A stretch of DNA of 55,748 bases, from positions 1 to 55,748 of the forward strand of contig DBYJ01000009.1 of assembly GCA_002309805.1 (NCBI GenBank). The letters are read 5' to 3'. The position numbers and the translations under genes are program-made. Position 1 is the first letter of the stretch, and each line of letters opens with the position of its first letter. Positions 16,838-24,381 of this stretch are shown in pieces. The DNA is from Bacteroidales bacterium UBA1189 (GTDB taxonomy: Bacteria > Bacteroidota > Bacteroidia > Bacteroidales > Bacteroidaceae). The notes beneath the pieces are model-generated. The model saw only the letters and a program-made list of their open reading frames with translations. It made no database searches and had not been told where the DNA came from.

Positions 16838-18055
16838 TTATTTTTCAATTTTCATTCTTTGCATTATCATTGCTGGAGGGAGGTGACGCTCCAAGAGGCT
16901 GCGCATGGTCTGCATATCGGCTGCGGTGTGGGCGTAGAACTGCTTGTAGCCCTTGCAAAGGCTACTGAGCCCGCCTTCGCCGAAGCGGTGCTTGGGGCAT
17001 TCGCCGTGGCAGAGAAACAGCCAACGGCAGCGATGGCAGAGGCGGGGTAGCGTGGCGAACTTGGCAGCGCCGAAACGGAATCGTTCGGGCTGACGGTAGA
17101 GCTCCGCCAGCGGCGTTTCGCGGAGGTTACCCAAACGGTAGGAGGGGTAGACAAAGTGGTCGCAGATGTAAACGTCGCCATTGTGCTCGACGACAAGGCT
17201 GTCGCCACACGATTCGCCGAGAGCACAGAGCGTGGCTGGTTGGCCGCACCATTGGGCAAGGGTGATGTCGAACAACTGGACGTAGATGCGCCCCACATCG
17301 GTACGCACCCATTCGTCATAGACGTCGCAGAGAAATTGTCCATACGCAGCAGCCGTCGTGGAGTAGGGGGTGGGGACACTTCCCTCTGTACCAGGGGGGA
17401 CAATGTGCCCTGCATTGTCGGCATACTCCAGTACCGGTAGGAACTGAAGAAAGGGGGTGAGAGCGCGCAGAAAGCGGTAGACCTCCGCTCCTCGTTCCGC
17501 CGAACGGGCATTGACTGTGCAGAGGATGTTGAAATCGACGCCGCCGGTGGCCATAAGCTGGGCGGCGTGCAGGACACGACTGAATGTTGGGTGTCCACCA
17601 CGGTCGCGGCGAAAGGCATCGTGCAAATCGGCAGGGCCATCCAACGAAAGCCCCACGAGGAAGTGATGGTCGTGAAAGAAGCGGCACCACTCGTCGGTGA
17701 CGAGCAAGCCGTTTGTCTGCAGCGTGTTCTCAATTTGCTTGTCGCCGCGGTATTTCTCTTGTAAGGCCACAGCCTTGCGATAGAAATCGAGTCCCGCCAA
17801 TAGCGGCTCGCCACCATGCCAGCAGAAAGTGACAACGGGTACTTGAACGGCTTCGATGTACTGCTGGATATAGAGCTCCAGCAGCTCCTCGTCCATTACC
17901 GGTTCGCGTCCGCCATAGAATTCCGCCTTCCCGAGGTAGTAGCAGTAGTCGCAGCGCAGGTTGCAGGCTGAGCCAACAGGCTTCACCAACGTGCTGAAGG
18001 CTTGTGGCCCTGCGAGTTTCTTTGCAGCAGAAAAGGGAAGGACGGAAGAGGGCAT
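16838..18055 (-). CDS. anaerobic sulfatase-maturating enzyme (radical SAM)
   Basis: The 405-residue protein has the radical SAM motif CNLRCDYCYY (CxxxCxxC) near residue 32 and C-terminal Cys clusters including CHRCRWLFLCHGECPKHR, which bind auxiliary Fe-S clusters in the SPASM domain. The length matches anSME proteins. It oxidises the active-site Ser or Cys of sulfatases to formylglycine in the cytoplasm before export. The gene directly after the Ser-type sulfatase (33 bp) is a likely partner. The GSACNLRCDYCYYLGK start and WHGGEPLL match the anSME subfamily. Confidence 0.93.
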   Translation of the reverse strand: MPSSVLPFSAAKKLAGPQAFSTLVKPVGSACNLRCDYCYYLGKAEFYGGREPVMDEELLELYIQQYIEAVQVPVVTFCWHGGEPLLAGLDFYRKAVALQEKYRGDKQIENTLQTNGLLVTDEWCRFFHDHHFLVGLSLDGPADLHDAFRRDRGGHPTFSRVLHAAQLMATGGVDFNILCTVNARSAERGAEVYRFLRALTPFLQFLPVLEYADNAGHIVPPGTEGSVPTPYSTTAAAYGQFLCDVYDEWVRTDVGRIYVQLFDITLAQWCGQPATLCALGESCGDSLVVEHNGDVYICDHFVYPSYRLGNLRETPLAELYRQPERFRFGAAKFATLPRLCHRCRWLFLCHGECPKHRFGEGGLSSLCKGYKQFYAHTAADMQTMRSLLERHLPPAMIMQRMKIEK

Positions 18056-18088
18056 TAGAGGATTATTTATTTAGAGAGCTCTTTATTC

Positions 18089-19756
18089 TTAACTTCCATA
18101 ATTTAGTTCCGGAGCGTTGTACTGCTCTTGGAGTTTGCGAAGCATCTTCATCAGGCGGCGGGTGATACGCTCAGTGCCCGGCTTGCCGTAGATGTTGTGC
18201 AGTTCGGAGGGGTCGTTGTGGAGGTCGTAAAGTTCCCAACTGTCGATGGAGTCCTTCACCTTGATGCCGTCGAGTGAGGCAGGGTAGAAGTGAATGAGCT
18301 TGTAGCGGCTGTCGCGAACGCCGTAGTGGCGGCGGACAGCGTGTTCGGCGGGGTACTCATAATAATGGTAGTAGAGAGCCTTTCGCCAATGGTGGGGCTG
18401 ACGACCTTGGAGGAGAGGGAGCAGCGACACGCCCTGAATGTCATCGGGCACAGGGACGCCTGCCAGTTCGAGGAAGGTGGGTGCGTAGTCGATGTTTTGC
18501 ACCAATTGGGTGATGTCACCCTTCTTACCGCCCGGCAATCGGGCAAGCAACGGCGTGCGGAACGACTCCTCGTACATGAAACGCTTATCAAACCAGCCGT
18601 GTTCGCCCATGTAGAATCCCTGGTCGGAGGTGTAGACGATGAGCGTGTTCTCCATCAGTCCGTTTTTATCCAGATAGTCGAGCACACGGCCCACGTTACG
18701 GTCGATGGAGGTGATGACGCGCAGATAATCGCGCATGTACTGGTTATACTTCCATTCAGCGAGGCGCTTGGCATCCGCCTTCATGCTGCCGTTGGCTGGC
18801 GACATCGTTTCTTCGCTGCCGTTTGGAGCATTACGCAGAAAACTATCTTTGAAAGCCTCGATAACGGTGTCATAGTGCTTGTCCCAGAAGGCTTTCTGAT
18901 TGGGGCTAAGGAGACTTCTGTACATGGTGCGCCCCCAGTTTTCGAGTCCTCCGCCGTGGATTTCTCCTTCCTTGTCTGCTAATTTGAGGTCATAGACGAG
19001 GTCCATGTCCTTGAGGATGTGCATCTCCTGCGCAGCTGCAGCAGGGCGGCCGTCGTAATCGTCCCAGAAGGTGTCGGGTAGCGGGAAATCCGTGTCGCTA
19101 TAGAGTTCCATGTCGCAGCTGTCGGGCATCCACGTGCGGTGCGGAGCCTTGTGGTGGAGCAACAGACAGAAAGGCTTGCTCTTGTCGTGCTTGTTCTCCA
19201 GCCAGTCGAGGGCGAGGTCGGTGGTAATGTTGGTGGCATAGCCTTCACGGCGGACTTTCTCTCCATTGCAGATGAAGTCAGGGTTATAGTACATGCCCTG
19301 TCCGACGAGAATGTCCCAATAGTCGAATCCTGTAGGCTGGCTGACGAGATGCCATTTGCCAATCATTGCTGTCTCGTAGCCTGCTTGTTGCAGCAACTTG
19401 GGAAAGGTCTGCTGGCTGCCGTCAAAGGTAACGGTATTGTCTGTAAAGCCGTTTGCATGGCTGTGCTTGCCCGTGAGCATGCAGGCACGGCTGGGGCCGC
19501 TGAGCGAATTGGCGACAAAGCTGTTGGTGAAGCGTACACCCTCGGCAGCAATGCGGTCGATGTTGGGCGTGTGGATAAAACGCTGGTCGTAAGCGCTGAT
19601 GGTCTGGTAGGAGTGGTCGTCGCACATGATATAAAGAATATTCATGGGCTTTGACGGCCCCTGTGCCGACGGCTTTGCTGTCTGGCCTCCACAGCCGGTA
19701 AGGGCGGCGAGGGCGGTGACACCCGTGAGGGTAGGAAGCAGACTCGTTGCTTTCAT
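18089..19756 (-). CDS. Ser-type sulfatase, lipoprotein
   Basis: The 555-residue protein has a lipobox LTGC with Cys22 and the alkaline-phosphatase-like sulfatase fold. It has IMCDDHS with metal-binding Asp46-Asp47, and the maturation motif SGPSR (86-90), in which Ser86 would become formylglycine. It also has a GKWHL motif and YTSDQGFYMGEHGWFDKR. Ser-type sulfatases need a radical SAM maturase, and one is encoded next. It probably removes sulfate from host mucin or glycosaminoglycan sugars at the cell surface; the substrate cannot be read. Its start codon overlaps the malQ stop (TAATG), so translation is likely coupled. Confidence 0.93.
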   Translation of the reverse strand: MKATSLLPTLTGVTALAALTGCGGQTAKPSAQGPSKPMNILYIMCDDHSYQTISAYDQRFIHTPNIDRIAAEGVRFTNSFVANSLSGPSRACMLTGKHSHANGFTDNTVTFDGSQQTFPKLLQQAGYETAMIGKWHLVSQPTGFDYWDILVGQGMYYNPDFICNGEKVRREGYATNITTDLALDWLENKHDKSKPFCLLLHHKAPHRTWMPDSCDMELYSDTDFPLPDTFWDDYDGRPAAAAQEMHILKDMDLVYDLKLADKEGEIHGGGLENWGRTMYRSLLSPNQKAFWDKHYDTVIEAFKDSFLRNAPNGSEETMSPANGSMKADAKRLAEWKYNQYMRDYLRVITSIDRNVGRVLDYLDKNGLMENTLIVYTSDQGFYMGEHGWFDKRFMYEESFRTPLLARLPGGKKGDITQLVQNIDYAPTFLELAGVPVPDDIQGVSLLPLLQGRQPHHWRKALYYHYYEYPAEHAVRRHYGVRDSRYKLIHFYPASLDGIKVKDSIDSWELYDLHNDPSELHNIYGKPGTERITRRLMKMLRKLQEQYNAPELNYGS

Positions 19757-21858
19757 TAATTCCTTTCCGCCAACGCCTTGACACGATTGTTGAAATCCTC
19801 AGCCTTGAGAAGGTCCTCAAGGAAGAGATGCATGCGATAGCGCCAATAGTGGCGGGGATTGGCGGGGATGTTGATGCGCTCGGCGAATGGGTCGGCATAG
19901 CGTAGCTTACCGTCGATGCCCAGCCAGTCCTGCAAGGGGAGGATAGCGAGCATGGAGGGGCTGGCCATGTGGCTGCGGATAATCTCCTCGCAAATCCACG
20001 GTTCGCACTTCTTGGGTGCTTTGTCCTTGTGATGGAGCATTTCGTTCCAATAGCGCTGGGTAAGGCTTTGGTCTTCCTCCCACCAGGCGCGGATGTTGGC
20101 CATGTCGTGCGATGAGGTGGTGCAGACGCTGTGATAGGGATAGCGGGCGGGGTCGCCAAAGGTGACGCCCAATTCCTTAGGCATCTGCTGAATCTCCAGA
20201 CTGAGGATGTGCAGCTCGTCCATGACGGAGGGGACACATGACGGTATCATGCCGAGGTCTTCGCCGCAGACAAGCATATCGGTGCTGTCGATGAGCGCAG
20301 GCAGTTTCTTCATGGCTTCGGCACGCCAGAAGTCGTTGTGGCGATGATAGAAATACTCCTCGTGCAACTCCCGGTAAGCTCCTCGTTGCCATTCGTTGAG
20401 CGTTTCGAAGCAAGGCGCATCGTAACCCGAGATGCGGGGATGAAAGTAACCCTCGCGATATTCGTCTTGGACGAAGAGGACGTCCGTCTCGGGTTTGTGG
20501 TTGACGTTGAGCGTCGAGAGGGCGTTCAGTTGTCCGATGGTGATGCCGAGGCGAGCGCAGATTTCACCCGTGGAGTAGGGCATGGCGGGATTAAAGTGGC
20601 CGAGGAGGCCTGAGCGATAGCGGATAGGAATCTCCCATATGCGGAAGAAACCGAGCAGATGGTCAATGCGGTAGGCATCGAAGTAGTCGCTCATCTTCTG
20701 GAAGCGGTTGCGGAACCATTGGTAGTTGTCCTTGGCCATTTCCTCCCAGTTGTAGGTGGGGAAACCCCAGTTCTGTCCGTCGGTGGCAAAAGCATCGGGC
20801 GGAGCACCGGCTTGTCCGTTCATATGGAAGAGGTGCGGATAGACCCACGCATCGACGCTGGTACGGCTGATGCCAATGGGGATGTCGCCCTTGAGGGTGA
20901 TGCCGTGGGCATGGGCATAGTCAACCGCCTTCTTCAGCTGGATGTGCAAATGATACTGGATAAAGTAGTGGAAAGCGACGTCGGTATTACCATCGAGGCT
21001 GTCTACGAGTTCGGGGCTGTAAGTGACGTCTTTCCAGCGGTTAAAGTCGGGCGTTCCGAACATATCGCGGAAGTAGCAGAACGCCGCATAGGGACGCAGC
21101 CAGTAGCTGTTATCATTAAAGAATGCCTTGAAAGCCGATGAGGCAAGCGTCTTGGCGCCCTTCTCGGCAAAGATGAGGCGCAGATAGTCCCACTTGGCCT
21201 TTGTGACGCGCTCGTAGTCAATTTGCGGAAGAGCGTTCAGCTCCTTTTGCAGGGCGTGGAACTCCTTCATCTTCTCCTTGTCGCTCAGCTTGCCCACGGC
21301 ATCGAGATTGATGTAGGCAGGATGTAGGGCAAAGGTGGAGTTGGCGTTGTAAGGGTAGGAGTCTGTCCATGTGCGCGTCATGGTAGTGTCGTTGACGGGC
21401 AGGAGTTGAATGATGCACATACCGGTGCGCTCTGCCCAGTCGACCATGAGGGGAATGTCGGCAAACTCGCCGATGCCAAAGCCCTTTTTGCTGCGTAGCG
21501 AGAAGACGGGGATGGCGACGCCTGCGCCGCGCCAATGGGACACCTTGTCCGCTCCGACAATACGGGTGAAGCCCTCGCTATAGAAGGGGGCATCGGGGCG
21601 GTCTTTCCAGTAGTCGTTGAAAGTGACTTCGCCGTCGAGGGGGATGGTGGCTTTGTGGGCACGCCATTCGCGGCGGGTGATGCCGCCATGCTCGGTGACG
21701 TAGTAGATGTAAGAAACGGCTTTCCCCACCTCAAGGGCGGGGAGGGTAATGAACCAGTTGCCGTGGCCATCGTTGTCCATGAGGTAGTCGTTGCCCTCAA
21801 TGGAGAGGTGTAATTCTTCACCCCAGCGGGTGTAGTATTGGATTCTGAAAGTTAACAT
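19756..21858 (-). CDS. malQ: 4-alpha-glucanotransferase (GH77)
   Basis: The 700-residue protein has an N-terminal starch-binding-like segment (about 1-95, FRIQYYTRWGEELHL) followed by a GH77 catalytic barrel. Active-site signatures are DAYRIDHLLGFFRIWEIP with the Asp nucleophile, VCGEDLGMIPSCV with the Glu acid/base, and TSSHDMANIRAWW with the stabilising Asp. It transfers alpha-1,4-glucan segments in maltodextrin or glycogen metabolism. Relatives of the DPE2 type often have two CBM20 modules; only about one fits here. It starts 15 bp after the ABC ATPase gene and overlaps the sulfatase start by 1 bp. Confidence 0.92.
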   Translation of the reverse strand: MLTFRIQYYTRWGEELHLSIEGNDYLMDNDGHGNWFITLPALEVGKAVSYIYYVTEHGGITRREWRAHKATIPLDGEVTFNDYWKDRPDAPFYSEGFTRIVGADKVSHWRGAGVAIPVFSLRSKKGFGIGEFADIPLMVDWAERTGMCIIQLLPVNDTTMTRTWTDSYPYNANSTFALHPAYINLDAVGKLSDKEKMKEFHALQKELNALPQIDYERVTKAKWDYLRLIFAEKGAKTLASSAFKAFFNDNSYWLRPYAAFCYFRDMFGTPDFNRWKDVTYSPELVDSLDGNTDVAFHYFIQYHLHIQLKKAVDYAHAHGITLKGDIPIGISRTSVDAWVYPHLFHMNGQAGAPPDAFATDGQNWGFPTYNWEEMAKDNYQWFRNRFQKMSDYFDAYRIDHLLGFFRIWEIPIRYRSGLLGHFNPAMPYSTGEICARLGITIGQLNALSTLNVNHKPETDVLFVQDEYREGYFHPRISGYDAPCFETLNEWQRGAYRELHEEYFYHRHNDFWRAEAMKKLPALIDSTDMLVCGEDLGMIPSCVPSVMDELHILSLEIQQMPKELGVTFGDPARYPYHSVCTTSSHDMANIRAWWEEDQSLTQRYWNEMLHHKDKAPKKCEPWICEEIIRSHMASPSMLAILPLQDWLGIDGKLRYADPFAERINIPANPRHYWRYRMHLFLEDLLKAEDFNNRVKALAERN

Positions 21859-21873
21859 GATGATGAATTATTG

Positions 21874-22707
21874 TTATTCGGGTTTTTCGGGTTTTTCTGG
21901 GTTCTCCGGATTATCCGGAATATCCGGGATTTCCGGCTCCTCCGGCTCCTCCGGCTGAGTTTCGGCGGCTTCCGCGGCTTGGACGGGGGCATCGAAGTAG
22001 GTGTCGAGCTCGGTCTTGGCAGAGCCGTCGACGTTGGCAATATCGCGGAGGATGACGCCGTGCTCCAGCAGGGCGATGCGCGGGCAGACTTCGACGGTAT
22101 GGTCGAGGTTGTGCGACGAGATGAGCACTGTGGCTCCCGTCTCGCGGTTGTAGGCTGCTAGCAAGTGCTTGATGATGGCTTGGCTGGAGGGGTCAAGGAA
22201 GTTAAACGGTTCGTCAAGGATAAGCAGTTCAGGGCTATGGAGCATGGCGCTGACGATGCCAATCTTCTGCTTGTTGCCCATGGAGTAGTCGCGGATGAGC
22301 TTCTTCTCGCCCAGGATTTCGCCGTTGAAGAAGGGGCGGAAGTGCTCCAGACGTTCGTTGACAGCCTCCTTCTTCATTCCGAACATGCGTCCGAGGAAGG
22401 CAAAGTACTCGTCGGGCGTAAGGTAGTCAATGAGGAAGCTCTCGTCGATGAAGGCGCCGGTGTGACGTTTCCATTCCTCGGTGGAGGTGACGTCGGCGTC
22501 GTTGAGTGAGCCGTCCTTGGTGCTTACGGTAACGTTGCCCTCGTCGGCCTTCAGTAGGTCGAGGATGAGGCGGAACAGCGTGGTCTTGCCAGCGCCGTTG
22601 TTGCCGACGAGGCCCACCATATCGCCGTGTCCGATGACGTAACTATCGATGTTGGCGGCGATGACGCTGCCGAATTTCTTATGAAGATTGTTGATGGAGA
22701 TGATCAT
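21874..22707 (-). CDS. ABC transporter ATP-binding protein with Pro/Glu repeat tail
   Basis: The 277-residue protein has Walker A GNNGAGKTT (about 36-44), a signature region DYSMGNKQKIGIV, Walker B LLILDEPFNFLD and the H-loop SSHNLD. It resembles the ATPases of Bacteroidetes exporters that pair with large permeases, and the permease gene is immediately upstream (34 bp). The last 26 residues are eight P-(E/D)-x triplets, encoded by short TCCGG-rich repeats. Such a tail is not part of the ATPase fold. The transported substrate is unknown. Confidence 0.88.
   Translation of the reverse strand: MIISINNLHKKFGSVIAANIDSYVIGHGDMVGLVGNNGAGKTTLFRLILDLLKADEGNVTVSTKDGSLNDADVTSTEEWKRHTGAFIDESFLIDYLTPDEYFAFLGRMFGMKKEAVNERLEHFRPFFNGEILGEKKLIRDYSMGNKQKIGIVSAMLHSPELLILDEPFNFLDPSSQAIIKHLLAAYNRETGATVLISSHNLDHTVEVCPRIALLEHGVILRDIANVDGSAKTELDTYFDAPVQAAEAAETQPEEPEEPEIPDIPDNPENPEKPEKPE
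21877..21954 (-). repeat. 9-bp coding repeats giving a P-E/D-x tail
   Basis: Eight 9-bp units of TCCGG type (plus-strand view) encode Pro-Glu/Asp-x triplets at the C-terminus of the ABC ATPase. The repeats are locally palindromic (TCCGGA), like the intergenic arrays. Confidence 0.8.
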
Positions 22708-22741
22708 ATTATAATAAGGAATTAGGATTTATCGAATGGAT

Positions 22742-24247
22742 TTAAGGACGCGAGGCGCGGAAACCGGCCATGTTGGTGTAGCGGCGCTTCATGAAGCGCT
22801 TGTAAACGTTGCGCAGCCAGAGGGGATGGGCAAGGGTGAAGGCAATGCCGATGGCAAGCGTAATCCACACGGATACGCGCCCGTCGGGGAAGATGGCGTT
22901 GAGCGCCATAATCAGTATCACGGGCAGGAAGAAGCCGCCCATGATGAGCATTGTCTGGAACCAGTTACTGGTGGAGTTGCGGCCCATAACCTTCTCGTTC
23001 AGGTTCATAGTGCTCTTGTTGTAGACAGCAAGCTGGAACATAATGAAGAAGACAAAACCTGTGGTGATGAAGAACGCAGCAAACATGTCGAGCACACTAA
23101 GTTTGCCCTTTACCACAGGGGCTATCATGACGAGCAGGGGCACCACGCAGATGGCGCATTGGAGGTAGTACTTTGCCTTCAGCAGCGAGAGTATGCTCTC
23201 TTTGCGGCTCATCAGGCCGTCGAGGTAGTTGCCCTCGAACATCATGCATTGCGAGAGCACCATCACACCCAGCACGCTGAAGTTGTAGATGGCGATGAAG
23301 TAGCGCATGAAGTTGTCGTCGTACACTTCGGTAAAGGCAAGGAACACGCTGAACATAATCATCAGGATAAGGCCTGTGCGGAACTGTACCTTGGGCACCT
23401 TGTTGCGGGTGAGGAGCTTGATCTCCAGACGCAGGTATTCGCCGATTTCGCCAAAGCGGTCAAGGAACTTGTAGTCGCGCACGTGCTTCAGCTTCGTGGT
23501 CTTGGTGCGGGCAATCTCCTTGTCGACGATGCGCAGCTGCATTACGCGGCACAGCCAGAAGAGAAGCGCCAGCACGGCAAGGGCGGCGAGGAACGCCAGC
23601 GGCTCCCATTTGATGAAACCTTCGCCCCATTCCATACCGATGGTATTGGGCCATTTCGTCGTTACCATAAGGGCGATGATGCCGCCATAGACGGCTATGG
23701 GCAGCAGCACCCAGAGGATGTGCTCGTTCATCAGCGTGCGGCAGATGGAGTGCCAATAGCCGTTGGCGATGATTAAGATCAGGTAGCCGAGGATGAATCC
23801 CAGCAATCCTCCGATGCCAAAGAACTTCCAGAGTGTCATGCAACCGAAGGGCAGCAACAGGAATATCCAGATGAAATTGTAAGCATCAATTCCGTTGAGC
23901 AGGAGATGGCAATCCAGCACATCGCGTTTCCTGACGGGCAGCACGGCGTAGGGCTTCACCTCGCTCGCGGGCAGCTTCTGGCCCATGAAGCGCATGCAGA
24001 AGTCAATGATAAAGATGTACCACATCCCCCCATTCAGCACGTTGTAGGGCTCCATGCCGGGCATCTCCTCACGGAAGAGGGTGGGGAGGAGGAAGCCGAA
24101 CAGCACAAGGTAGCCTACCCAGATGAGGGCAAAGAGGAGCATGAAGTATTTGCCGAACTTGTTGTTCTGGTACATGGGATGCCGCTTTGCGCTGAGCTTG
24201 CGCTGCTGGCGGATATCTTTGAGTAATGTTACAAAACGGTTGTTCAT
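22742..24247 (-). CDS. ABC transporter permease (large, about 12 membrane helices)
   Basis: I chose the ATG at 24245-24247, giving 501 residues; upstream frame sequence lies in a repeat array. The protein starts NNRFVTLLKDIRQQRK and then has many hydrophobic segments, for example YFMLLFALIWVGYLVLFGFLL, FGIGGLLGFILGYLILIIA, WVLLPIAVYGGIIALMV and MLIMGGFFLPVILIMAL. It has no ATPase motifs. Size and pairing with the ATPase gene match Bacteroidetes DUF5687-type permeases, a tentative call. It is the first gene of the run ending with ThuA. No promoter box was clear upstream. Confidence 0.75.
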   Translation of the reverse strand: MNNRFVTLLKDIRQQRKLSAKRHPMYQNNKFGKYFMLLFALIWVGYLVLFGFLLPTLFREEMPGMEPYNVLNGGMWYIFIIDFCMRFMGQKLPASEVKPYAVLPVRKRDVLDCHLLLNGIDAYNFIWIFLLLPFGCMTLWKFFGIGGLLGFILGYLILIIANGYWHSICRTLMNEHILWVLLPIAVYGGIIALMVTTKWPNTIGMEWGEGFIKWEPLAFLAALAVLALLFWLCRVMQLRIVDKEIARTKTTKLKHVRDYKFLDRFGEIGEYLRLEIKLLTRNKVPKVQFRTGLILMIMFSVFLAFTEVYDDNFMRYFIAIYNFSVLGVMVLSQCMMFEGNYLDGLMSRKESILSLLKAKYYLQCAICVVPLLVMIAPVVKGKLSVLDMFAAFFITTGFVFFIMFQLAVYNKSTMNLNEKVMGRNSTSNWFQTMLIMGGFFLPVILIMALNAIFPDGRVSVWITLAIGIAFTLAHPLWLRNVYKRFMKRRYTNMAGFRASRP

Positions 24248-24294
24248 AGGCGTATATGAGGGGGTTACGGATTCAGCGTTTGATTTAGTTTTGT

Positions 24295-24376
24295 TTTCAT
24301 CGCGATGAAAGAACTTTTTCATCGCGATGAAAACGATTAACCATTGCAATGAAAAGTTTGTTTCATCGCAATGAAA
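24295..24376. repeat. array B: four TTTCATCG(C)GATGAAA palindromes, exact 22-bp pitch
   Basis: Units start at 24295, 24317, 24339 and 24361, each 22 bp apart. Three are 16-bp near-perfect or perfect palindromes (TTTCATCGCGATGAAA twice, TTTCATCGCAATGAAA) and one is CCATTGCAATG. Linkers are 6 bp. The array fills the gap between the M16 stop and the permease start. Confidence 0.92.
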
Positions 24377-24381
24377 GAAAA

